Source: Bin5 sp965261695
Lineage (GTDB): Bacteria; Chloroflexota; Anaerolineae; Caldilineales; Caldilineaceae
Length of the DNA: 64,000 nucleotides
NCBI GenBank assembly: GCA_965261695.1
Contig: OZ253474.1
Coordinates: 2,232,001 to 2,296,000, forward strand
Direction of reading: 5' to 3'
Below are positions 27,029-35,446 of the stretch, piece by piece; position 1 is the stretch's first letter, and each line of letters opens with the position of its first letter. The notes beneath the pieces were generated by a model that did no database searches, was not told the origin of the DNA, and was given only the letters and a program-made list of their open reading frames with translations. The translations under genes and the position numbers were made by a program.

Positions 27029-28405
27029 GTAACTGTCCGTTAACAAATTAGCGGTGTTTGGCGTAAAATGGCTCCACGAACAGGAACAAACAAGGAGTCA
27101 AAGAGATGAGCCAGAGACCGATCCATCAATGTCAGTGTGAGATATGTCAGTCGCCGCAGCCCCATGCAGACAAAGAGGACCACCATCGCATGAATGTTTT
27201 GCTGAGTCGGCTCAACGAACAGCATCGACGCTGGTACGTAGCGTTGGAAGCCGAACGCATCGGGCATGGCGGCAGCGAACGGCTGGCGCAGATTACCGGT
27301 ATGAACGTCAACACGATTCGGCGAGGTCGGCGCGAGTTAAACGACGACTTGGCCGGACGCCCAACCGACCGGGTGCGCAAGCCGGGCGGTGGGCGGCCAG
27401 CGCTGGAAAAAAAAGTCCAGCTATAGAAGACAGAATCAAGGAAATCGTCAACGACGACATCGCTGGTTCAGCGACAGATGAACAGAAATGGGTGAAACTA
27501 AGCTTGCGCACGATTGCATCTCGGCTGCGCGCACAGGCATACAGGATCGGTCGCACCACAGTCGGTCGGCTGCTGCGCAAGCTGGGCTTTGGCTTGGTCG
27601 CCAACCGCAAGAGCTTGACGGGCGCAGTGCATCCCGACCGCAACCGCCAGTTTGACTACATTCGTCGTGTGCGACAACAGTTCCTGCGCGCAGGCTATCC
27701 TGTCATCAGTGTCGATACCAAGAACAAGGAACTGATCGGCAACTTCGCCAACCAAGGTCGCACTTGGCGTCAGGCGCCGGAGCAAGTCAATCTGCATGAT
27801 TTCCCTGGCGATGCGCTGGGTCGGGCCGTGCCGTATGGCATCTATGACATCCTCCATAACCAAGGCTATGTCTATCTGGGCAACTCCTATGATACGCCCG
27901 AATTTGCCGCCCATGCCATCGCACAGTGGTGGGCCGACCCGGCGCGCCCCCGCTTTCCGCACGAGGACAAGCTCTTGATCCTCTGTGATGCGGGCGGCAG
28001 CAACAACTGCCGTTCCTGGCTCTGGAAAGCTGAATTGCAGCGCCAATGCGCGGACCGCTTCGGCATCTCGGTTCTGGTCTGCCATTATCCGACCGGCGCA
28101 TCCAAGTATAATCCGATCGAGTATCGTCTCTTCAGTCAGATAACGCGCAACTGGGCCGGCAAACCTTTGCGCTCTTTTGCCACAATGCGCAACTACATCC
28201 GCAGCACAACCACCACGACCGGCTTGACCGTCAATGCCTTTCTCGTTGACCGAGCTTTTCAGAAGGGCCGCAAGGTCTCCAAAGAGCAACGCCAAACAAT
28301 CCAACTGACACGGCGACCTATCTGTCCAACTTGGAACTATATGATTGCACCAACATCGATATCTTGAATCTCAACCAAACCGCTACGTTGTTTGCGGACA
28401 GTTAC
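27029..28405 (+). mobile_element. ISAzo13-like insertion sequence with TAA target duplication
   Basis: A 1377-base element with inverted ends: gtaactgtccgttaacaaat at 27029 and the complementary ...tttgcggacagttac ending at 28405. The outer 11 bases (GTAACTGTCCG) are perfect; then further matching blocks AACA and AGCGGT. TAA flanks both sides (27026-27028 and 28406-28408). It is inserted in the Q-loop region of the exporter gene. The single transposase is encoded in two overlapping frames. Confidence 0.93.
27106..28367 (+). CDS. ISAzo13-family transposase (probable -1 frameshift product)
   Basis: The first frame from 27106 encodes an N-terminal DNA-binding part (RIGHGGSERLAQITGMNVNT, IRRGRRELNDDLAG, RKPGGGRPALEKK) and stops at 27424-27426. 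The remaining frame runs to 28367 with VISVDTKNKELIGNFANQGR (first catalytic Asp), LLILCDAGGSNNCR (second) and HYPTGASKYNPIEYRLFSQI (third-residue region). The two frames are related by a -1 shift at eight A (27407-27414; A AAA AAA G), which gives PALEKK joined to SPAIEDRIKEI. A programmed -1 frameshift is the simplest reading; a sequencing or mutational indel is the alternative. Otherwise uninterrupted. Confidence 0.87.
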
Positions 28406-28923
28406 TAAGTTTCCAACAACAGCCCGAGAAAATATCGGATTTGGACTGTTGGAAAAATTGAATGACGATCCTGCCATTATGGACGCAGCGGAGAAATCAG
28501 GCCTGAGATCAGCATTCGAATCCTTGCCGGATTCTCTTGAGACGCCATTGACGAAACAACTGGAAAATGGCACTGAACTGTCTGGCGGTCAGTGGCAACG
28601 CGTTGCGCTTGCCAGGGCCCTGATCAGGCATTCTCAGGCTAAGCTTCTAATTCTGGATGAACCGACTGCTGCTCTTGACCCTACGATAGAACATGAAATT
28701 TACAACCTTTTCCGCGAGATGGCGCGCAATAAAATGGCTGTCATTATCAGTCATCGTCTGCCCCTTGCGCGCACAGCTGATAAGATTATCGTTATCGATG
28801 AAGGGGAGGTTGTCGAAACAGGGCCACATGATGAGCTGATGGCAACGAATGGGCTGTACAGTCAGATGTTCACACTGCAAGCAAGTGGTTATTTGAGTGA
28901 AGAAGCGAACAGGAGTACCTCTC

Positions 28924-29130
28924 ATGTCCAAACTGTATATTAAATCTGATGAAATCCTCTTTCAAGAGATTGACAATGAAGGGCTCCTTCTAAATCTTGA
29001 GTCGGGCCGCTATTTGCGTATAAACTCGACTGCGACCGAAATTTGGAACGAACTAATGCAAGTTCAATTTGAAGCCAAGACTTTTCACACGGACTGCATC
29101 CTGGGAGCGCGGGCGTCCCGCCCGCTCTAG
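28924..29130 (+). pseudogene. PqqD-like RiPP recognition protein, C-terminally truncated
   Basis: The ATG at 28924 overlaps the exporter gene end by 20 bases. Residues 1-46 (MSKLYIKSDEILFQEIDNEG, LLLNLESGRYLRINSTATEI, WNEL) have the PqqD/RRE beta-sheet core and following helix, which bind the leader of a ribosomal peptide precursor. From about residue 47 the sequence comes from a small repeat (VQFEAKTFHTDC...) and stops at residue 68, where PqqD proteins usually have about 90 residues. The later helices of the winged-helix fold are therefore missing. The overlap with an exporter gene supports a RiPP role for both. Confidence 0.75.
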
Positions 29131-29171
29131 CGAAATTCGCAAACTCTTGGTCTCATTTGGGATCTACATTA
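29060..29171. repeat. Diverged small repeated element R3 disrupting the PqqD-like gene
   Basis: The left part shares ttgaagccaagacttttcac with the R1/R2 elements (ttgaaaccaagacttttcgc in R2). The right part ends tgggatctacattag, which is the reversed counterpart of the R1/R2 left end. Between them lies gggagcgcgggcgtcccgcc, itself a palindrome-like GC-rich stem. It is a member of the same family with a different middle. Its left end coincides with the loss of PqqD similarity. Confidence 0.5.
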
Positions 29172-29450
29172 GACTCGTCTTCAAACGCAAATAACATCGC
29201 TAATGGTGTAGTTGACCCCATTATTGTCCCCTGCTTGCCTTGCACGTCCCGCTGTTGGGCCAGAAATGACGGACTCTGTATAAATAAGGACAGAAAACGC
29301 CGCCAGCCCACTATCCGGCAGGGCATACCGGCTGTTCTCGCCCTTGCGATGCTCCGACACCCGCTCCAGGGATGGCACGCAATCCCTGCAACAGTGGCCT
29401 CCACGGCGGCCTTTGGCCTGTCGGTTCCCTCCTCCGCGCTCAACCACTTT
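29160..29450 (-). pseudogene. Decayed transposase N-terminus
   Basis: The minus strand carries pieces of a known transposase N-terminal pattern in two alternating frames: SEHRKGENSRYALPDSGLAAFS, then LFIQSPSFLAQQRDVQGKQG in another frame. This matches the 'HRKGxNxxYxLxDAxLAAFSVFFxQSPSFLxxQR' arrangement that opens several DDE transposases. At least two frameshifts separate them and there is no downstream catalytic part. It occupies most of the 550-base gap between the PqqD-like remnant and the next PhyH gene. The remaining ~230 bases (29451-29680) show nothing recognisable. Confidence 0.55.
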
Positions 29451-29680
29451 GCTCTTCTCGATTCCCCAACGATTCGACCCAATTGCGCCATAGTGAGAAC
29501 TGCAGGGAATGATCTGTCGACGATTGCATCTGTTACTCCTTGCAATCTGTCCGCCTACACAATGCAGTTATGCCAAATAAATGAAGAATAAATGCCTGTT
29601 GACTATGACCTTGCAGCGCTGGTATAATAGCGGTTGAGAGGAAGTATGAAAGAGGGCAAGTAGGCGCAAAACAGCGCAAT

Positions 29681-30493
29681 ATGGTGACATTCATGACGAT
29701 GAGCAAAGTCCATCACATTCAAAGCCCTATCGTGACCGAGTCACAGCGTTACCATTTTCGGACGTTCGGCTTTGTCGCCTTCCCGCAGCTCTTCACGCCG
29801 GACGAGATTGAGCGCTACGGTCAGGCGCTCGAGCGCTTACTCCGCCGTAATCGGGGTGGCGGCGATTTCGATGGCAAAGAACGCGATGTTGTGAGTCCGT
29901 TTATCGAGCACGACCGCGATCTCTTCTTCCCGCTGCTCGATGATGAACGTCTGCTGGGGATCGTGGACGGCCTGCTGGGCGAAGACAGCCTCTTTACCGG
30001 CGGAAACGATGGCAACATGTACGTGGGATCTACGCCGTGGCATACCGACGTCAATGGCGTTTCGCCCAACGTGCATACACTCCCCACGATGAAGACGGCC
30101 TTCTACTGTGATCCGGTCACGGACGGGCATGGCTGCCTGAGCGTGATCGCCGGAAGCCACCATCCGGAGGTCTGCCGCCAGCTCTACCACGCCAATCAGG
30201 CCGGGGCCTTCGACATCAACGCGCCCGATGTGCCAGGCCGCACGCCGTTGCCGTCGATGCCGGGGGATGTGTTGGCCTTCGACCACCGCCTGTGGCACTC
30301 GTCGTGGGGCGGCGAGGTGGGGCGGCGCATGTTTACCTTCAACTGGGCCTCCTGTCCCAAGCAGGCATGGGAAGAGGCTGTGGTTCCCTACAGCACCGGG
30401 TACAGCCAGCATCTGCTGGAGACGGCAGGACCGCGCCGCAAACAGAAAATCGCCAAACTGGTCGCCAGGATTCAAGAGAAAAAGCAGTCGTGA
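29681..30493 (+). CDS. PhyH-family oxygenase 4
   Basis: About 270 residues. The start is uncertain (ATG at 29681, 29693 or 29699, none with a strong ribosome site). Metal ligands WHTDVN (His121, Asp123) and distal LWHSSWGG (His206), with VGRRMF supplying the candidate 2-oxoglutarate arginine. The core ITPSMPGDVLAFDHRLWHSS-like segment is intact, so an active Fe(II)/2-oxoglutarate oxygenase is expected. It overlaps the next gene by four bases (GTGA). Its partner is a close paralogue with a changed active site. The substrate is unknown. Confidence 0.87.
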   Translation: MVTFMTMSKVHHIQSPIVTESQRYHFRTFGFVAFPQLFTPDEIERYGQALERLLRRNRGGGDFDGKERDVVSPFIEHDRDLFFPLLDDERLLGIVDGLLGEDSLFTGGNDGNMYVGSTPWHTDVNGVSPNVHTLPTMKTAFYCDPVTDGHGCLSVIAGSHHPEVCRQLYHANQAGAFDINAPDVPGRTPLPSMPGDVLAFDHRLWHSSWGGEVGRRMFTFNWASCPKQAWEEAVVPYSTGYSQHLLETAGPRRKQKIAKLVARIQEKKQS

Positions 30494-31311
30494 ACCAACA
30501 GATTGCATCAACATTTGCCAGGCAACGCCTTTTTTTCGAGACATTCGGCTACGTCGTCTTTCCACAACTCTTCACGCCAAACGAGGTTGAACACTACGCC
30601 CAAGCGCTCATGCGCGTGGTCGCCCATCTGCCGGGCCGGGCCGGCGCCAATGGCACGGGCAGCCAGTATATGGAGTCGTTCATCGAGCAAGACCCCGACG
30701 TCTTCTATCCGCTGCTCGACGATGACCGCCTGCTCAATGTCGTGGATGGTCTGCTGGGCGCCGATAGCCTCTACATCGGCAACGGTGGCGGTCTGGTCGC
30801 GGGGGATAGCGCCTGGCATACCGAAGTCGCTGGCATTCTTCACACATACAGCACAATTAAGACACTGTTCTACTGTGACCCGCTCCCGCAAGGTGAGGGC
30901 TGTCTGAGCATTGTTGCCACCAGCCACATCCCCGAATACAGCCGTGATCTCAACCAGGCAGTAAGAGACGGCGTCCTCGATATCGACTCGCCCGACCTCC
31001 CCGGAAGGGTGGATATCGAGTCAGCGCCGGGCGACGTCATCGCAGTCGACCAGCGGCTCTGGAAATCGTCGTGGGGCGGAGCGGGCGAGGGCTGCCGCAT
31101 CTTTGCCCTCGACTGGGCTGCTCATCCGCAGCCCGGCTGGGAGGAAACCTTCCTTGGCGGTTATCGCTACTACAGGCGGGATATTCTCAACAAGAAAATT
31201 TTCACCGAACGTCTGCTGGCAACGGCCGGACCGCGGCGCAAACAGAAAATCGCCAAAATGTACGACATCATCGCCGACGCCGAGCGCGACACAGGCTATA
31301 GATTCGAGTAG
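30490..31311 (+). CDS. PhyH-family protein 5, probable active-site-degenerate paralogue
   Basis: A 273-residue paralogue of the preceding gene, starting at GTG 30490 within its stop codon. The fold is clearly shared (FETFGYVVFPQLFTPNEVEHY, VDGLLGADSLYIGNGGG, ATAGPRRKQKIAKM). The metal site differs: WHTEVA has Glu112 in place of the Asp, and the distal position reads LWKSSWGG with Lys192 where the partner has His206. A Glu can serve as ligand, but losing the distal His usually removes iron binding. It may be a non-catalytic partner in a heteromer with PhyH 4, or bind substrate without turnover. Confidence 0.85.
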   Translation: MNQQIASTFARQRLFFETFGYVVFPQLFTPNEVEHYAQALMRVVAHLPGRAGANGTGSQYMESFIEQDPDVFYPLLDDDRLLNVVDGLLGADSLYIGNGGGLVAGDSAWHTEVAGILHTYSTIKTLFYCDPLPQGEGCLSIVATSHIPEYSRDLNQAVRDGVLDIDSPDLPGRVDIESAPGDVIAVDQRLWKSSWGGAGEGCRIFALDWAAHPQPGWEETFLGGYRYYRRDILNKKIFTERLLATAGPRRKQKIAKMYDIIADAERDTGYRFE

Positions 31312-31570
31312 ATGACCGTGGTGTAACCATCGTGTTTGCGCCTGTCAATCATCTGCCGGCTGGTTTCACAAAACCGGAACGAACTCTATCAACGCTTCTT
31401 CCTCAAAAGAGATGATCCAGGTCAGACTTGAAACGTTCCAAAGAAGGGGGTGATGCCTTTCAAAACAGCAACGGACGCGTAGCGACGCCGGTCTGTCGAT
31501 GGGTAGGGCTCGCACAGGTGGCGAGCGTCTAATGTACGATATACGCACGGATCCAAAGGAGAAAAGAATC

Positions 31571-33028
31571 ATGCAAGCGAAGAACCTGATGAGCCGACGG
31601 GATTTCCTGCGCCTGTCAGCGGTTGGTACCGCGAGCGTCTTCGCAGCCGCTTGCGTCGCCCCGACAGCAGCCCCGGGGCCGGCCGAATCGGTGATGGAAG
31701 AGGCGATGGAAATCGAGTATCTGCACAAGGGCAACTGGCAGAACATTCTCAAGGGCAGCATCGATGACTTCGAAGCGACGACCGGTGTCACGGTCAAGCT
31801 AACGCAAGCGTCCGCCGCGGGAGCACGATTGGACCTGCTTTCCAGGCTGGCCGCCGGCAACCCTCCCGACATCCATCAAGACCTGGGAAACCAAATCTTC
31901 GGCGAGATTGCCCGCGGCGTCTTCCTGCCGCTCGACGACACCATCGATGCCTCGGAATGGGATATCACTGACATCATTCAATCCGACGTCGAAGGCGGGA
32001 GTTGGGGCGGCAAATTCTATTTCGCGCCTGTCTTCCACAACTCGACTTACGGCCAGTTCCTGACCTACTGGAAGCCCTATTTCGATGAAGCGCGCATCCC
32101 CTATCCGTCCGAAGATAAATGGTTCGAAAACTACTCCGACTTTTACGCGGAGTTGGCCAAGCTAAACCAGACGGACGCCAGTGGCAACACCGTCCGCTGG
32201 GGATACGACAATTTCGTGCATTGGAGCGCCGCCCGTCTGCTCGGTGGCATTCTCGACCTGGGCGGCCACTGGTGGGACGATAACAAAAAAGAGTTCACCC
32301 TCACCACGGACAAGGTCGCCCAGGCCATTAAGACCATCCACTTTGACGCCGTCTGGGAATACGGCTGTTCCCCGGATTCTGGAAACATGCCCGAGGGCGC
32401 AGGCTGGCAGACCTTCGATCAGGGCTATGCAACCTCAGCGGCAGAGCCGGCGCTACAGCACGCCGGCGGCGCCGGCAGGCCCGAGGCGATTCCGCTGATG
32501 GGCTACACCGAGATGCCGGGGCTGGTTGAGGGCCAACACAATATGGTCTACTACGAGACCCAGTCGATGGGCGCAGTGGCAGCGGCCCCGAAGCAGAACC
32601 ACGACATGGCGTTGAAGTTCTGCATCAACCAGTTCAAGCCGGAACCGCAGATTTACGCGTGGAAAGCTTTCGCCCACGTTTCCGGGCTTAAGGAGTTCGT
32701 CAACAATCCGACTGCCGTAGCCGATGCCGAGTCGGCTGGCAACTTCGGCATCTCCTTCGCCGACTACAAGCGGGCGGTCAACGATGAGCATACGTGGGTA
32801 GGTTGGGAATGGGGCGACTTGGGACTTGCCACCTATGTAATGCTGCGCTGCTCGAATCGCTTTGTTACCATCCCTGAGGAAATCGCCGCCTCCTTCTGCG
32901 ACAGGTCGGGGACGATGATGTCGGGCAATATCACGCCCGAGCAGATTGCCGAAGAGTGGCAGGAGGTCGCCACAACCTATCGCAGACAGTATTTCAAGAA
33001 CATTGGCGTTGACCCGGATGCGTCTTAA
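31571..33028 (+). CDS. Extracellular sugar-binding lipoprotein of the second importer
   Basis: A 485-residue SBP_bac_1-type protein. The ATG at 31571 follows aaaggagaaaagaatc. The N-terminus shows a twin-arginine signal (MSRRDFLRLSAVGTAS) and a lipobox with Cys in FAAACVAPT. The mature part holds features of large-sugar binders (LAAGNPPDIHQDLGNQIF, LGGHWWDDNKKEF). It lies upstream of an NHL/Yip1-like protein, a DUF5696-type protein and two permeases, and probably delivers the ligand to those permeases. The gap upstream (31312-31570) shows no gene and could hold the operon promoter. Confidence 0.92.
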   Translation: MQAKNLMSRRDFLRLSAVGTASVFAAACVAPTAAPGPAESVMEEAMEIEYLHKGNWQNILKGSIDDFEATTGVTVKLTQASAAGARLDLLSRLAAGNPPDIHQDLGNQIFGEIARGVFLPLDDTIDASEWDITDIIQSDVEGGSWGGKFYFAPVFHNSTYGQFLTYWKPYFDEARIPYPSEDKWFENYSDFYAELAKLNQTDASGNTVRWGYDNFVHWSAARLLGGILDLGGHWWDDNKKEFTLTTDKVAQAIKTIHFDAVWEYGCSPDSGNMPEGAGWQTFDQGYATSAAEPALQHAGGAGRPEAIPLMGYTEMPGLVEGQHNMVYYETQSMGAVAAAPKQNHDMALKFCINQFKPEPQIYAWKAFAHVSGLKEFVNNPTAVADAESAGNFGISFADYKRAVNDEHTWVGWEWGDLGLATYVMLRCSNRFVTIPEEIAASFCDRSGTMMSGNITPEQIAEEWQEVATTYRRQYFKNIGVDPDAS

Positions 33029-33292
33029 CCCAACCTCAACATCTCGACCCGCCGTCAATCGCAGGGCGAAGTAAGCTCGTTACACCGCATGTCGTGATCG
33101 ATCTGACTGGAGGCAGGCCGCAAGCGCGCCTGTCTCCGGTCGGGCTATTCCTCAGCAAGCGTTGCGCACGGCGGGGATCATGCCCCTGTGATGCGTGAAA
33201 TCGCTCCTTCTCACTTTGCGCGTCGCGTTGCACGCCTGCGATGGCGCTGCTTGGCGTCAATCACATAACACCTGGCGGAAAGACAGGGACAG

Positions 33293-35446
33293 ATGAAGCG
33301 ATCCCATCGGATCTGGGCGGCGCTGGCTGCGGGCATTCTTTTGCTGGCCGCTACGTCAGGCGTCGGGGCGCAGGGCCTGTTCCAACCCTACGATAGCTAC
33401 ACAATCGACAGCACGGGACGCCCGGTCCCCCTGCCGGATCCCTACGAGTTAGACCATATTATCCACGGCGTCTCCTTGGGAATCGGTGATCTGAAAACGC
33501 CCGGCGATATCCTGATTGATCGCAGTAACGACCACCTCTATATCGTTGACACTGGCAACCACCGTATCGTTGAACTCGATGACCAGGGACAGGTCGTCCG
33601 CCAGTTCGGTGCCGAGTTGGACCTGAGCGCCCCGCAAGGCCTCTATCGCGATCGCCGCGATGGTACCCTGTGGATTGCCGATACCGGCAACGGACGTGTC
33701 CTGCAAGTCAGCTCGGATGGAAACCTGTTGCAGGAGTTCGGCCCCCCGCAGAGCAATTTGCTGGCTGCAATCCAGTCCGCCGCCCCCAATAAGGTATTGG
33801 TTGATAGGCGCGGATACGTTTACTACCTGGAAGGCTCCGGGGCCGGCATGATCGTCATGGATCAGCAGAATCAGTTCCGCGGCTTCTTTGGCACAACCCG
33901 CGCCGGCTTCAGCCTCTGGTGGCTGTTTGTTCGCTTCCTCTACACAGACGAGCAGGTCCAGCAGGTATTCCTCGCCAAACCCACCGCCCATACGGACATG
34001 TTCCTGGCCGATGATGGCTTCATCTATTCGGCCGTCGGCGGCGCCACATCGCGCCAGATCCAAAAGCTCAGCCCTGTCGGCTCAAATATCTTCGTCGACA
34101 AGAGCCTGGAGCAAAAGCTCTACAAAAATAAAATCTTCGGTGAGCGGCGGCGTTCTTGGGAGCAACCGGCGCGTTTTGTGTCGGTCGCAGTACACGACAA
34201 TGGTACGGTCACCGCCGTGGATCAGAATTCCGGCCGAATCTATCAGTATGACCAGGACCGCAACCTCCTGTTGGTTTTTGGCCGCCGCGGCGTGGGGCGG
34301 GGCGAGTACCAGCTTCCCAGCGAGGTAGACGTGGACAGCCGCGGCCGGCTCTATGTCCTCGACGTCGCCCGCGCGGCCGTCTACGTCCTGCGTCCGACAC
34401 GCTTCGCGCAGCTGCTGCATCACGCCAGCGCGCTGCAGTTCGATGGCCGCTATGACGAAGCCGCCGCCGCCTGGCAGCAAGTTCTCGACCTGGCCTCGAA
34501 CTATGAGTTGGCCCACAGCGGCATCGGCGCGGCCCATTATCATGCCGGGCGCTGGCAGGACGCCATGCGTGAATACTCGGTGGGTCGTGATCAATTGGGC
34601 TATTCACTGGCCTTCAAAGAATATCGACAGGGTCAGATGCGGGGCATCATCGGTTGGCTGGTGTCCGGGGCTTTTGCCGCCATGATGGGCGTCGTCGTCT
34701 GGCCGGCCCTGTCCCGATTCAGGCCGCCTCGAGGCCGCGCGGCGGCGACGCAGAGGCGCGTCCGCCTCCGCACCCATCTGCTGGGCGTTCTACTGCGTCC
34801 TATCGAGACCTTCGAAAGGCTGGCGCAAGGGCGATCGCTGTGGCCGGTCGTGATCCTGTTGGCTCTCGCCGCCGCCGTGCGGCTGGTCAGCCTGGCCTTG
34901 ATCGCCTTCCACATGCGCGCCACACCCACCGTGGGCTCTTTGCTCGACTGGTTTCGTCTCTATCGTCCCGTTGCCGTCTACCTGCTGCCTGAACTGCGTT
35001 GGGAAGATGCCAACTTCTTCGTCGAGATACTGCGCATCGCCCTGCCCTGGACCCTGTGGACGATAGCCAACTATGGCGTATCCGCCCTCTTTGAGGGCTC
35101 CGGCACCTTTCGCGGCGTGGCCCGCACCACCGCCTATTGCCTCGTACCGTATATCCTGTTTGCTGTGCCGATTGCGCTGCTCAGCCATCTGATGACCGCG
35201 CAGGAGCGGGGACTGTACGAGATCCTGTGGAGCCTGGTCTACCTCTGGGTGCTGCTCCTGCTCCTGCTCGAGATTCGAACGGTCCATGACTACCTGGCTG
35301 GCAGAACCGTGGGTGTCGGCCTCGTGATGGTATTTGGTCTATTGGTGCTTAGCGGTAGCATCCTGGCCGTCGGCCTGCTCAGCAACGAAGTCATAAATTT
35401 TGCTGGTGAGGTACTCTATGAGATCGTCCGCATCGCCTCTTTCTAG
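33293..35446 (+). CDS. NHL-propeller, TPR and Yip1-like membrane protein
   Basis: 717 residues with a signal peptide (RIWAALAAGILLLAATSGVGAQ). Residues about 75-365 carry NHL-type blades (PGDILIDRSNDHLYIVDTGN, DRRDGTLWIADTGNGRV, EVDVDSRGRLYVLDVA). A TPR-like helical stretch follows at about 385-430 (FDGRYDEAAAAWQQVLDLA, HYHAGRWQDAMREYSVG). The C-terminus has several membrane spans resembling Yip1 (residues about 450-710). Such NHL-TPR-Yip1 proteins occur beside DUF5696 proteins and carbohydrate importers in other bacteria, with an unknown, possibly surface-sensing or assembly, role. The last 28 bases overlap the next gene. Confidence 0.8.
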   Translation: MKRSHRIWAALAAGILLLAATSGVGAQGLFQPYDSYTIDSTGRPVPLPDPYELDHIIHGVSLGIGDLKTPGDILIDRSNDHLYIVDTGNHRIVELDDQGQVVRQFGAELDLSAPQGLYRDRRDGTLWIADTGNGRVLQVSSDGNLLQEFGPPQSNLLAAIQSAAPNKVLVDRRGYVYYLEGSGAGMIVMDQQNQFRGFFGTTRAGFSLWWLFVRFLYTDEQVQQVFLAKPTAHTDMFLADDGFIYSAVGGATSRQIQKLSPVGSNIFVDKSLEQKLYKNKIFGERRRSWEQPARFVSVAVHDNGTVTAVDQNSGRIYQYDQDRNLLLVFGRRGVGRGEYQLPSEVDVDSRGRLYVLDVARAAVYVLRPTRFAQLLHHASALQFDGRYDEAAAAWQQVLDLASNYELAHSGIGAAHYHAGRWQDAMREYSVGRDQLGYSLAFKEYRQGQMRGIIGWLVSGAFAAMMGVVVWPALSRFRPPRGRAAATQRRVRLRTHLLGVLLRPIETFERLAQGRSLWPVVILLALAAAVRLVSLALIAFHMRATPTVGSLLDWFRLYRPVAVYLLPELRWEDANFFVEILRIALPWTLWTIANYGVSALFEGSGTFRGVARTTAYCLVPYILFAVPIALLSHLMTAQERGLYEILWSLVYLWVLLLLLLEIRTVHDYLAGRTVGVGLVMVFGLLVLSGSILAVGLLSNEVINFAGEVLYEIVRIASF

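Larger units (their letters stand above)
25707..28943 (+). pseudogene. ABC exporter half-transporter 3, split by an ISAzo13-like element
   Basis: The pieces 25707-27028 and 28406-28943 join in frame (DYAK|FPTTARENIGFG) when the insertion and one TAA target copy are removed, giving about 618 residues. The start is GTG at 25707 behind a gggagg site. The membrane domain comes first, then Walker A GKNGAGKT (Lys395), Q-loop MQDYAKF, signature LSGGQWQ, Walker B ILDEPTAALD and H-loop ISHRL. No peptidase domain. The gene is markedly more AT-rich than the catabolic operon, and its last 20 bases overlap the PqqD-like gene. The reading frame is broken at present. A partial duplicate stands at 10411-10957. 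Confidence 0.92.

Noticed and set aside
29157..29591. 144-codon plus-strand frame after the PqqD-like gene
   Set aside because: No family resemblance; the minus strand there carries transposase-like blocks in shifted frames.
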